The position numbers and the translations under genes are program-made. Positions 26,518-34,817 of a stretch of 64,000 nucleotides of DNA are shown piece after piece. Numbering within the stretch: the first letter of the stretch is position 1; each line of letters opens with the position of its first letter. The stretch is from Chitinophaga sp. sic0106 (GTDB lineage: Bacteria > Bacteroidota > Bacteroidia > Chitinophagales > Chitinophagaceae), in contig NZ_JAHUWJ010000022.1 in assembly GCF_019219075.1 (NCBI RefSeq), positions 1 to 64,000 of the forward strand, in the 5' to 3' direction. The notes under the pieces are model-generated. The model searched no databases and had not been told where the DNA came from. It saw only the letters and a list, made by a program, of their open reading frames with translations.

Positions 26518-27322
26518 TTTCCAGAGTTTTAATGTTTGATTGCGCTAAGGTATAAAATTTTTCGGCATCAGGCTTAAGTTTACTGTTTGGATAGTGGTCG
26601 TTGAAGTCGAGGTATTCAGTTACCACGGTTTCATATCGTTCCTTTTGTTTATCCAGTACGCTGTTTTTGGCGTAGGAGTAGTAAGCCTTGATAGCCATGA
26701 TTTTATAGCTGTCGGATTTATCGGAATCAGGGTAGTTACGCATGAGACCTTTAAAGGCGATACCAGCTGCTTTGAAGTAGCCGAGGTTATAATATAGTTC
26801 GGCTGCATTGAATTCTTTCTTTTCCAGTTTACGGCGGCAGAGTTCGATTACCAGGTTAGCTTCAGCCACTTTAGGGGCGGAAGGGTAGTTGTTAACGAAT
26901 GTTTGCATGGCGGCAATGGCTTTGGTGGTGTTGGTTTGGTCCAGCGACACTTTAGGCGATTGCTTATAGTAGCAGTAGGCTTGCATATAGTCTACTTCTA
27001 CTGCTCTTGGGCTGTTCGGAAAGAGGTCCAGGTAGTTTTTAAAGTTAAAACTGGCCTGTACGTAGTCTTTCAGGTAGTAAGAGCAATAAGCCATATTGTA
27101 GTAGAGTCCTTCGAACTTGTCGGTACCTTTATACACCTGCATGAGGTCACTATACAGCGTGAGTGCTGTATTGTATTTTTTCTTCTGGTACATTTTATCG
27201 GCGTATGCCAGCTTCTTTTCGAAGTTATTGCTTTTTTCTATCCTACGTAACTCGTTGTTACAGGAGGAGAAAGAAATTACAGCAATCAAAAGGACACCAA
27301 TGAACAATAAAAATTTCCGCAT
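26486..27322 (-). CDS. Outer-membrane assembly lipoprotein BamD
   Basis: BamD is the essential TPR lipoprotein of the BAM complex that folds outer-membrane proteins. The 278-residue sequence has a lipoprotein signal ending SFSSC (Cys21) and about five TPR-like helical pairs: YNTALTLYSDLMQ, YYLKDYVQASFNFKNYLDLFPNSP, then later PDSDKSDSYKIMAIKAYYSYA. It is the first gene of the minus-strand run. A -7 element (27333-27340) lies just upstream. Confidence 0.93.
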   Translation of the reverse strand: MRKFLLFIGVLLIAVISFSSCNNELRRIEKSNNFEKKLAYADKMYQKKKYNTALTLYSDLMQVYKGTDKFEGLYYNMAYCSYYLKDYVQASFNFKNYLDLFPNSPRAVEVDYMQAYCYYKQSPKVSLDQTNTTKAIAAMQTFVNNYPSAPKVAEANLVIELCRRKLEKKEFNAAELYYNLGYFKAAGIAFKGLMRNYPDSDKSDSYKIMAIKAYYSYAKNSVLDKQKERYETVVTEYLDFNDHYPNSKLKPDAEKFYTLAQSNIKTLENEQNKAKSNQ

Positions 27323-27811
27323 AAAAGAGTGGCAAAATTAAGAATTAAATGTAAATGTAAGGTAGAGAGATTTTCGTTGCTGTTAAAATTTTGCAAAAGG
27401 GACGAATAAGTCGACAAACCGGCAAAATTTAATGGTGATTTAAAAAAAGAAATGAAATATTCAAAAAAAATTTTTGGATGATAAAATTTTGACGGGGCCG
27501 GAAAACGAATTAAAATTAAAAACTAAGTATAATTTGAGATGGCCAGAAAAAAATGGAAAAATTTATGTCGCCCGAATCGCAGGTCCATGGCCTTATTTGC
27601 CTCAGGCTCATCCCTCTCTGAAACTTATTAACACATTGCGCACATTTACTCCTGCGTAATTCACATCTCCCTACACATAATCCCATATAAAATCAACACC
27701 CAAGGGCTTTTGTTCCTGTGGAAAAAATTTATAAAGCATTTTTTCGTAAAAAAGTGGGAAAAAGTGTTATTTTGTGTTAGAAAATGGATTTCAAGGACTT
27801 TACCCCATGGT
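27323..27811. other. 489-nt divergent intergenic region, bamD to mraZ
   Basis: AT-rich, no gene that I accept. It holds the bamD -7 element (TAATTTTG on the minus strand, 27333-27340) about 10 nt before the bamD start, and the MraZ boxes at 27751-27780. A 61-codon frame (27474-27659) begins with TTG and has no recognisable protein features. The rest (about 27360-27700) shows no clear structure. Confidence 0.6.
27751..27780 (+). promoter_or_regulatory. MraZ boxes (operator of the division cluster)
   Basis: Three repeats in exact 10-nt register: AAAGTGGGAA, AAAGTGTTAT, TTTGTGTTAG, with GTG at 27754, 27764 and 27774. MraZ is known to bind tandem GTGGG or AAAGTG-type boxes with 10-nt period upstream of its own gene, and mraZ starts 31 nt downstream. 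A TATTTTG resembling a -7 element (27768-27774) overlaps boxes two and three, so bound MraZ would block transcription. Autoregulation is inferred from this layout. Confidence 0.7.
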
Positions 27812-28279
27812 ATGACTGGTTTTCTCGGTGAATACGAAGCAACGCTGGACGCAAAAGGGCGTTTTCTGTTACCTGCCGGATTCAAAAAGCAGGTGCAGGA
27901 AAGTGCCGGAGGACAGTTTGTGATTTGCCGAGGGTTTGAGAAATGTTTGTCCCTGTATCCGATGAATGAATGGCAGCCCATTTTCGAAAGAATCAGTAAG
28001 CTGAATGACTTTGATCCAAAAGTGAGGGAATTCAAGCGTTACTTTCTCAACGGGGCTACCATACTGGAGCTGGATAGCGCGGGGAGGTTGCTGGTACCTA
28101 AAAACCTGCTCTCTTACGCCAATCTGGAGAAAGATATTATTCTGGCTGCGGCCACCAATAAAATCGAGATCTGGGATAGTGGTAAATACCAGGAGTTCTT
28201 TGAAAATTTCTCACCATCAGCCTTCAGTGATTTGGCACAACAGGTTATGGGAGGAGGAGATCAAAACAACACAATTTAA
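27812..28279 (+). CDS. Division/cell-wall cluster regulator MraZ
   Basis: A 155-residue MraZ protein: two AbrB-like halves forming a DNA-binding ring that regulates the dcw cluster. It begins MTGFLGEYEATLDAKGRFLLPAGFK, with the second half FLNGATILELDSAGRLLVPKNLL; both DxxGR signatures (DAKGR, DSAGR) are intact. I placed the start at the ATG 27812; an upstream TTG (27710) would read through the operator. It is followed 11 nt later by rsmH. Confidence 0.93.
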   Translation: MTGFLGEYEATLDAKGRFLLPAGFKKQVQESAGGQFVICRGFEKCLSLYPMNEWQPIFERISKLNDFDPKVREFKRYFLNGATILELDSAGRLLVPKNLLSYANLEKDIILAAATNKIEIWDSGKYQEFFENFSPSAFSDLAQQVMGGGDQNNTI

Positions 28280-28290
28280 ATCTGTAGCGT

Positions 28291-29202
28291 ATGGGCGAAC
28301 AGCAATATCATTTACCTGTTCTGCTGCAGGAGACAACGGAGCTACTTCACATCAATCCATCCGGAACATATGTGGATGCGACGTTTGGAGGCGGAGGACA
28401 TTCAAGAGCCATACTGGAAAGACTAGGAGAAAACGGCAGACTGATTGTGTTTGATCAGGATGAAGATGCCTACCGTAACCGGATTATAGACGACCGCGTC
28501 ACTTTTGTACAACAGAACTTCAGGCACCTGCAACGTTTCCTGAAATTACATAAAGCAGAGCCTGTCGATGGTATACTGGCAGATCTCGGCGTATCCTCCC
28601 ATCAGTTTGATACTGCAGAAAGAGGATTCAGCATTCGTTTCGATGCAGATCTGGACATGCGTATGGATACCAGAACCGACCTCACCGCAGCAAAATTGCT
28701 GGCAACCTGGTCCGAGGCTAAACTACATCTCCTGTTCCAGGAATACGGAGAAGTAACTAACTCGAAAACACTGGCCCAAACCATCGTCAAAAACAGGAAA
28801 GCACACCCCATGCGTACCATTGCAGAGTTCAAATCTGTCATCCAACCCATCGTAAAGGGGAATCCGCAGAAATACCTGGCCCAGGTATTCCAGGCACTGC
28901 GTATAGCCGTTAACGATGAGCTGGGAGCTTTGAAAGATATACTGTCACAATCTGCCGAAGTATTGAAACCAGGCGGAAGACTCGCTATCATCACCTTCCA
29001 TTCACTGGAAGACAGAATGGTTAAGAACTTTATGAAATCTGGCAGTTTCGAGGAAGCACAAGACGATCCGTTTGGCTTGGAAACACCCCCTAAATTGTTC
29101 AAATTAATCACAAAAAAGCCGGTTACCGCCAGCGACGCAGAACTGAGAACTAACAGCAGATCCAGAAGTGCAAAATTGCGTGTAGCCGAAAAAAACTTGT
29201 AG
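28291..29202 (+). CDS. 16S rRNA m4C1402 methyltransferase RsmH (MraW)
   Basis: RsmH N4-methylates C1402 of 16S rRNA with S-adenosylmethionine. The 303-residue protein has the SAM-binding ATFGGGGHSRAILE (about 29-42), the DLGVSSHQFDTAERGFSIR motif, and the C-terminal KPGGRLAIITFHSLEDRMVKNF. It is in the expected second place of the dcw cluster, 11 nt after mraZ. Confidence 0.96.
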   Translation: MGEQQYHLPVLLQETTELLHINPSGTYVDATFGGGGHSRAILERLGENGRLIVFDQDEDAYRNRIIDDRVTFVQQNFRHLQRFLKLHKAEPVDGILADLGVSSHQFDTAERGFSIRFDADLDMRMDTRTDLTAAKLLATWSEAKLHLLFQEYGEVTNSKTLAQTIVKNRKAHPMRTIAEFKSVIQPIVKGNPQKYLAQVFQALRIAVNDELGALKDILSQSAEVLKPGGRLAIITFHSLEDRMVKNFMKSGSFEEAQDDPFGLETPPKLFKLITKKPVTASDAELRTNSRSRSAKLRVAEKNL

Positions 29203-29314
29203 CACCGCGCCTTACAACGCAGCTCCAATCCTATCATTCCTATTCACTGTGAAGGCTTTAACTGATGATGGCGTAGGCGTCTATCCATTTCATAATCCTT
29301 AAAAAGCATAGCGC

Positions 29315-29698
29315 GTGTCCGAGGAAGAAATAATCGATAAAAACCAGGAGGCCCCCAGCGAAGATCATATCCCTTTGCAGGAACCTAAAAAGGAATGGCG
29401 GCTCCGCATCAACTATTCAATGCTGGTGCAGAACATGCCGCGTATCCTGTTTCTTGCTGCCCTGGCGCTTATCTATATCGCCAACAGCCACCTCGCTGAA
29501 AAAAAAATACGCCGTATCAATCAGCTTAGCAAAGAAATTAAAGAGCTCAAGTGGGAATATATCAACGTGAAGAGTGAGCTCATGTTCCAAAGCAAAATGA
29601 GTGAAGTCAGCAAATCCGTAGAGCAACTGGGACTCAAACAACTGAACTCCCCCCCTCGAAAAATTGTGCTGAAAAATGAAACAGAAAAAAATGATTAA
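29315..29698 (+). CDS. FtsL-like septum protein
   Basis: A 127-residue bitopic protein in the FtsL position. It has a charged cytoplasmic N-terminus (1-45), one membrane helix (about 46-63, MPRILFLAALALIYIAN), then a heptad-like coiled coil (about 64-110) ending in LKQLNSPP. This architecture is that of FtsL, which bridges the divisome with FtsB/FtsQ. FtsL sequences diverge widely, so the call rests on layout and position. The start codon is GTG. The gap to rsmH is 112 nt. Confidence 0.82.
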   Translation: MSEEEIIDKNQEAPSEDHIPLQEPKKEWRLRINYSMLVQNMPRILFLAALALIYIANSHLAEKKIRRINQLSKEIKELKWEYINVKSELMFQSKMSEVSKSVEQLGLKQLNSPPRKIVLKNETEKND

Positions 29699-29846
29699 CA
29701 CATTGATACCTGATACTGCCCGCCCTTACATATCTGTATAGGCGGGGATGCTGGTAAATATCATATGGCAAGCATCTCAATAAAACCGCCAGTGTCAGGT
29801 ATCATACTTTATTATAGCTCCCCAAAAGGAGCATAACAACAAAAAA
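29699..29846 (+). promoter_or_regulatory. Structured leader between ftsL and ftsI
   Basis: This 148-nt gap can fold as a three-way junction. An outer 15-bp stem (29704-29718 with 29790-29804, one wobble) encloses hairpin CCCGCC/GGCGGG (29719-29724, 29741-29746) and hairpin GATGCT/AGCATC (29747-29752, 29771-29776). A further hairpin GCTCC/GGAGC (29817-29821, 29828-29832) covers AGGAG, a possible ribosome binding site 16 nt before the ftsI GTG. Such a fold could tune ftsI expression; no known riboswitch class is recognised. Confidence 0.5.
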
Positions 29847-31952
29847 GTGGATGTAAAAAAAGACATATTATGGCGGGTTTATCTATGCGTTATCGGCATG
29901 GCGCTGTTTAGCGTCGCTATCCTCGCTAAAGTCTTTTATATCCAAAACGTTCAGGGAAGCTACTGGAGAAGTATAGCCGACAGCCTGCATACCAGATACG
30001 TAGCCCTCGACGCCGACAGAGGTACCATCTATTCTGAAGAAGGAAGAATGCTCTCTTCCTCTATCCCCTATTTCGATATCAGAATAGATTTTGCCGCCGA
30101 CGGACTCAGAGATAAACAAGGAAAAGTCTTCAAGGAAAACCTGGACTCCCTTGCCCTATCCCTCTCACAGCTGTTTAACGACCGCTCCAAAGAGGAATAT
30201 AAAACAATGCTCAGAGAAGGGTATAAATCCAAAGACCGGTACTTCCTCCTGAAAAGAGATATACCGTTCAACCAGTACCAGATCCTGAGAACATTACCGA
30301 TGTTCCGGCTCGGCAAAAATAAAGGTGGCATGATCGCAGAAACCAAAAGTAAACGCATCAACCCCTTTAAACTGCTCGCCAACAGAACCATCGGACTCGC
30401 CCGCGAGAATTCACAAAGCGTAGGCCTCGAAAGAACCTACGACGAATACCTCAAAGGCGTTACCGGTAAACGACTCATGCGACGCATCGCCGGAGGAACC
30501 TACGTTCCCGTGCAAGGCTACGATATCGAACCAGAAAACGGACGCGATATCGTTACCACCATCGATGTAAACATGCAGGATGTTGTGGAAACAGCTCTCA
30601 TGAACATGATGGTGCAAAATGAATGTGACCACGGCACCTGTATCCTCATGGAAGTGAAAACCGGTAAAATAAAAGCCATGGCTAACCTCGGCAGACAACC
30701 GGACGGCAGCTACTGGGAAAACATGAACTACGCACTGCAGGTAGGTGAACCAGGTTCCACTTTTAAACTGGCCACCGTCATCGCAGTGCTGGAAGATAAA
30801 TACGCCACCATGAATACCATGGTAGACATGGAAGGCGGTAAATGGCGCGTAGGCCGCAGAACGGTATTCGACTCCGAACCACACCCTGGTCCGCAGAACG
30901 TAACCATCAAACATGCGTTCGAACTCAGTTCAAACGTAGGTATGGCCAAACTCGCCGTGCAGTACTACAGCAAAAAACCGAATAGCTTCGTCAACAACCT
31001 GAAAAGGCTGAAACTCGATACTATCACCGGTATCGACCTCGTAGGTGAAGGACGCCCGATCATCAAAAACACGTCCGCACGTACCTGGTCCAATACCACC
31101 CTCCCGTGGATGGCCTTCGGTTATGAAGTGCTTATCAGCCCGCTGCAAACAGCAATGCTGTATAACGCAGTGGCCAATAACGGGAAAATGATGAAACCCT
31201 ACCTCGTCAACTCCATCATGGAATTTGGCCAGGTAGTAAAACAATTTGAACCAACGGTAGTAATGGACAGCATCTGCTCCCAGCACACCCTGCGCCAGGT
31301 ACAATCCATGCTGGCAGGGGTAGTCACCAACGGAACAGCTAAAAAACTGCAAAACCAATACTACACCTTCGCCGGAAAAACCGGTACCGCCCTCGTTGCC
31401 AACGGTAGCAGAGGATATGCCGATAAAATCTACCAGGCATCATTCGCTGGGTACTTCCCCGCCAATGACCCACAATACACCTGTGTGGTAGTAATAAAAA
31501 ATAAACCGCATGCACTCCGCTTTTACGGCGCCAGTGTAGCGGGTCCTGTGTTTAGAGAAGTGGCAGATAAAATCTATGCACTCGCTGTTGAAAAACAAGC
31601 ACCCATGCAGGCAAATGTCAAACTAGACACCATGCTTGCCATGAAAACAGGGAAAGCCGCAGAATGGAACGAAATTCTCCATACCCTGCAGCTCCCCACC
31701 GCCATCACCCCAGCCGCAAACGCCTGGGTAAGCGCAAAAGTGACTAACCAGAAAGTCAACTTCCAGCAGGTGACGCACCAACGCGGCGCCGTGCCGGATG
31801 TTACCGGAATGGGACTCAAAGACGCACTGTACCTGCTCGAAAATGCAGGACTCCGTGTAGTCGTTAAAGGTGCCGGAAAAGTGAAAACACAATCACTCCC
31901 CGGAGGAACTAAAATTGGAAACGAACAAACAATCGTAATAGAACTCAGCTAA
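29847..31952 (+). CDS. Septal peptidoglycan transpeptidase FtsI (PBP, PASTA domain)
   Basis: Class B penicillin-binding protein that cross-links septal peptidoglycan. The 701 residues include one N-terminal membrane helix (about 12-32), a dimerisation domain, and the transpeptidase domain with Ser304-T-F-Lys307, Ser361-S-Asn363 and Lys511-T-G. A PASTA domain (about 650-701, PDVTGMGLKDALYLLENAGLR) closes the protein; E. coli FtsI lacks this but Bacteroidota and Gram-positive forms have it. The start is GTG, preceded by a structured leader. Its stop overlaps the murE ATG by one base (TAATG). Confidence 0.95.
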   Translation: MDVKKDILWRVYLCVIGMALFSVAILAKVFYIQNVQGSYWRSIADSLHTRYVALDADRGTIYSEEGRMLSSSIPYFDIRIDFAADGLRDKQGKVFKENLDSLALSLSQLFNDRSKEEYKTMLREGYKSKDRYFLLKRDIPFNQYQILRTLPMFRLGKNKGGMIAETKSKRINPFKLLANRTIGLARENSQSVGLERTYDEYLKGVTGKRLMRRIAGGTYVPVQGYDIEPENGRDIVTTIDVNMQDVVETALMNMMVQNECDHGTCILMEVKTGKIKAMANLGRQPDGSYWENMNYALQVGEPGSTFKLATVIAVLEDKYATMNTMVDMEGGKWRVGRRTVFDSEPHPGPQNVTIKHAFELSSNVGMAKLAVQYYSKKPNSFVNNLKRLKLDTITGIDLVGEGRPIIKNTSARTWSNTTLPWMAFGYEVLISPLQTAMLYNAVANNGKMMKPYLVNSIMEFGQVVKQFEPTVVMDSICSQHTLRQVQSMLAGVVTNGTAKKLQNQYYTFAGKTGTALVANGSRGYADKIYQASFAGYFPANDPQYTCVVVIKNKPHALRFYGASVAGPVFREVADKIYALAVEKQAPMQANVKLDTMLAMKTGKAAEWNEILHTLQLPTAITPAANAWVSAKVTNQKVNFQQVTHQRGAVPDVTGMGLKDALYLLENAGLRVVVKGAGKVKTQSLPGGTKIGNEQTIVIELS

Positions 31953-33418
31953 TGAAGACGCTGCGCGACATATTATACAACGTAGGCATCACCGCCGTTC
32001 AGGGTAATACCGATATTACCGTGAACGCGATTGCAATTGATTCAAGAGCCATTGGTAAAAACGATGCTTTCATCGCCGTTAAAGGCGTTCACGCAGATGG
32101 TCACCAATATATCGATAAAGCAATAGCACAAGGAGCTACCGCCATTATCTGTGAAGATATGCCGGCCTCCATGGTCGAAAATATCACCTACGTACAGGTG
32201 AAAGACAGCGCCACAGCAAGTGGTATCATAGCCGGCAACTACTATGATAACCCCTCCCACCAATTAAAACTCGTGGGTGTAACCGGTACCAATGGAAAAA
32301 CAACCATCGCTACCCTGCTGTTCCGATTGTTCACCAAAATGGGCTACCACTGTGGATTACTCTCCACTGTGCAAAATCAGATAGGCGATACCGTTATCCC
32401 ATCTACCCACACCACCCCCGATCCTGTCAGTCTCAATGAACTGCTGGCCCGGATGGTAGCAGATGGCTGCCTGTACGCCTTTATAGAAGTAAGCTCCCAC
32501 GCAATCCACCAGCACCGCATTGCGGGACTGCAGTTCGCAGGCGGCATATTCAGCAATATCACACACGATCACCTGGACTACCACAAGACTTTTGATGAGT
32601 ACATCCGCGTGAAGAAATCGTTCTTTGATAACCTGCCCAACGCCGCTTTTGCACTCACCAACCTCGATGATAAACGAGGTAACGTAATGCTCCAAAACAC
32701 CAAAGCCCATAAAGCAGGATATAGCTTACATACCCTGGCTGATTTCAAAGGGAAAATCCTTGAAAACAACCTCACCGGACTAATCATGTCCATCGATGAT
32801 ACAGAAGTTCACTTCCGCCTCATCGGTGAGTTCAACGCCTATAACCTGCTGGCAGTATACGGTGCCGCCAGACTACTGGGTGAAGATAAGTCCAAAGTTC
32901 TCCAGGCACTGAGTGATATACAGGGCGCCGAAGGTCGCTTCGATTATTTCGTGTCCGACAAAGACCAGATCATCGCTATCGTTGATTACGCACACACACC
33001 AGACGCATTGAAAAATGTACTGGCCACCATACAAAACCTCCGCAAAGGCAATGAGCAACTGATTACGGTAGTAGGCTGCGGAGGCGACAGAGATACCACC
33101 AAACGACCTATCATGGCGGACGTAGCAGTGGAAAGCAGCGACAAGGTTATCTTCACTTCTGATAACCCACGCTCCGAAGACGCTACCGCCATCATCCAGG
33201 AAATGGAAAAAGGCGTACCCGTGCATCTCAGAAAAAAATACATCGCTATCGTCGACAGGAAAGAAGCTATTAAAACAGCTGTGTCCCTCGCCGGTAAAGA
33301 TGATATCATCCTCGTAGCCGGTAAAGGCCACGAAAAATACCAGGAAATCCATGGGGTCAAACATCCCTTCGATGATAAAAAGGTATTACACGAGATGATG
33401 ACAATGCTCGAGAAATAA
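31952..33418 (+). CDS. UDP-MurNAc-tripeptide synthetase MurE
   Basis: MurE adds the third amino acid to UDP-MurNAc-L-Ala-D-Glu. The ATP loop is GVTGTNGKTTIATLLF (about 109-124). Asp404-Asn-Pro-Arg407 (DNPR) is the signature of enzymes that add meso-diaminopimelate, so the peptidoglycan is predicted to be mDAP type. At 488 residues it is full length. Translation is coupled to ftsI by a one-base overlap. Confidence 0.96.
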   Translation: MKTLRDILYNVGITAVQGNTDITVNAIAIDSRAIGKNDAFIAVKGVHADGHQYIDKAIAQGATAIICEDMPASMVENITYVQVKDSATASGIIAGNYYDNPSHQLKLVGVTGTNGKTTIATLLFRLFTKMGYHCGLLSTVQNQIGDTVIPSTHTTPDPVSLNELLARMVADGCLYAFIEVSSHAIHQHRIAGLQFAGGIFSNITHDHLDYHKTFDEYIRVKKSFFDNLPNAAFALTNLDDKRGNVMLQNTKAHKAGYSLHTLADFKGKILENNLTGLIMSIDDTEVHFRLIGEFNAYNLLAVYGAARLLGEDKSKVLQALSDIQGAEGRFDYFVSDKDQIIAIVDYAHTPDALKNVLATIQNLRKGNEQLITVVGCGGDRDTTKRPIMADVAVESSDKVIFTSDNPRSEDATAIIQEMEKGVPVHLRKKYIAIVDRKEAIKTAVSLAGKDDIILVAGKGHEKYQEIHGVKHPFDDKKVLHEMMTMLEK

Positions 33419-33515
33419 GGAAGTGTGCAGTGGATGTAAATTATTTGAATAACTCAATGACTTAATAGCCTGCAACGCCGCTATGGCAGGGCGAAGCAGG
33501 TACGACTAAAACGGT

Positions 33516-34775
33516 ATGTTATATTATTTTTTAAATTATCTGAAAACAGAATTCAACATCAGCGTAATCGGCGGTGGAATGTTCCAGTTCATCACCTTCC
33601 GTGTTACCATGGCACTCCTATTGTCGCTGGTGATCTCCCTGCTTTTGGGTAAACGCATTATCAGATTGCTCCAGCGCCGCCAGATCGGGGAAACCATCCG
33701 CGAGCTCGGTTTGCAGGGAGAAAATTCCAAGAAAGGCACCCCAACCATGGGAGGCCTCATCATCTTGTCTGCCATCGTCATCCCGACCTTATTATTCGCA
33801 CAGGTAGCCAACGTTTACATCTGGCTCATGCTGCTGAGCACCGTGTGGCTGGGACTGATCGGCTTCCTGGACGACTACATTAAAGTCTTCAAGAAAAATA
33901 AAGAAGGCCTCGCCGGCAGATTTAAAATCATGGGCCAGGTAGGTCTGGGGCTGATCGTAGGCTGTACCCTCTATTTCAATAACGATGTGGTAGTATCCCG
34001 CGAAGTAGTAGGACCGAAAAAAATCGCCGCCTACGAAAGACCGGTACAAAATCATCCGGAAAGAGTAACCCGCGACGGACACCGGTTTGTGGATGTGAAA
34101 ACACCTATCACCACCATTCCGTTCGTAAAAAACCATGAGTTCAATTATTCCAAACTGATCTCCTGGATACCAGGCGCTGAAAAGTATACCTGGGTACTCT
34201 ATATCCTGATCGTAATATTTGTGATCACCGCCGTTTCCAACGGCGCCAACATAACGGATGGACTGGACGGCCTGGCAACGGGCGTTTCGGCGATTATAGG
34301 GGTAGGCCTCGGCATCTTCGCCTATGTATCCGGTAACATCCAGTTTGCTGAATACCTCAATGTGATGTACATCCCCTACCTCGGGGAATTGTCCATTTTT
34401 ATTGCGGCATTCGTAGGGGCCTGCGTAGGCTTCCTCTGGTACAATGCTTATCCTGCACAGGTATTTATGGGAGATACCGGCAGTCTCGCCATCGGTGGTA
34501 TTATCGCCTCCCTGGCATTCATCGTACGCAAAGAGCTGCTGATCCCTATCTTCTGCGGCGTATTTCTGGTAGAACTGGTATCCGTAATGGTGCAGGTGTC
34601 CTACTTCAAATACACCAAGAAGAAATACGGGGAAGGAAGGAGACTACTGAAAATGTCGCCCCTCCATCACCACTACCAGAAACTGGGTTACCACGAAAGC
34701 AAAATTTCCGTTCGCTTCTGGATTGTAACCATCATGTGCGTGGTATTTGCCATAGCTACATTCAAAATGAGATAA
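33516..34775 (+). CDS. Phospho-MurNAc-pentapeptide transferase MraY
   Basis: MraY makes lipid I by moving phospho-MurNAc-pentapeptide to undecaprenyl phosphate. The integral membrane protein has about ten helices and the motifs NGANITDGLDGLATG, PAQVFMGDTGSLAIGG and MSPLHHHYQKLGYHE, including the catalytic aspartates. At 419 residues it is longer than the ~360 of E. coli because of an insert (about 160-215, rich in charged residues) seen in Bacteroidota homologues. murF, which usually precedes it in E. coli, is absent. Confidence 0.96.
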   Translation: MLYYFLNYLKTEFNISVIGGGMFQFITFRVTMALLLSLVISLLLGKRIIRLLQRRQIGETIRELGLQGENSKKGTPTMGGLIILSAIVIPTLLFAQVANVYIWLMLLSTVWLGLIGFLDDYIKVFKKNKEGLAGRFKIMGQVGLGLIVGCTLYFNNDVVVSREVVGPKKIAAYERPVQNHPERVTRDGHRFVDVKTPITTIPFVKNHEFNYSKLISWIPGAEKYTWVLYILIVIFVITAVSNGANITDGLDGLATGVSAIIGVGLGIFAYVSGNIQFAEYLNVMYIPYLGELSIFIAAFVGACVGFLWYNAYPAQVFMGDTGSLAIGGIIASLAFIVRKELLIPIFCGVFLVELVSVMVQVSYFKYTKKKYGEGRRLLKMSPLHHHYQKLGYHESKISVRFWIVTIMCVVFAIATFKMR

Positions 34776-34817
34776 GAGATTTATTAATATATCAAATAAC
34801 GTAGAAGACTAAACGAA

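Noticed and set aside
27474..27659. 61-codon plus-strand frame before mraZ
   Set aside because: Starts with TTG, lies in AT-rich intergenic DNA and has no detectable motif.
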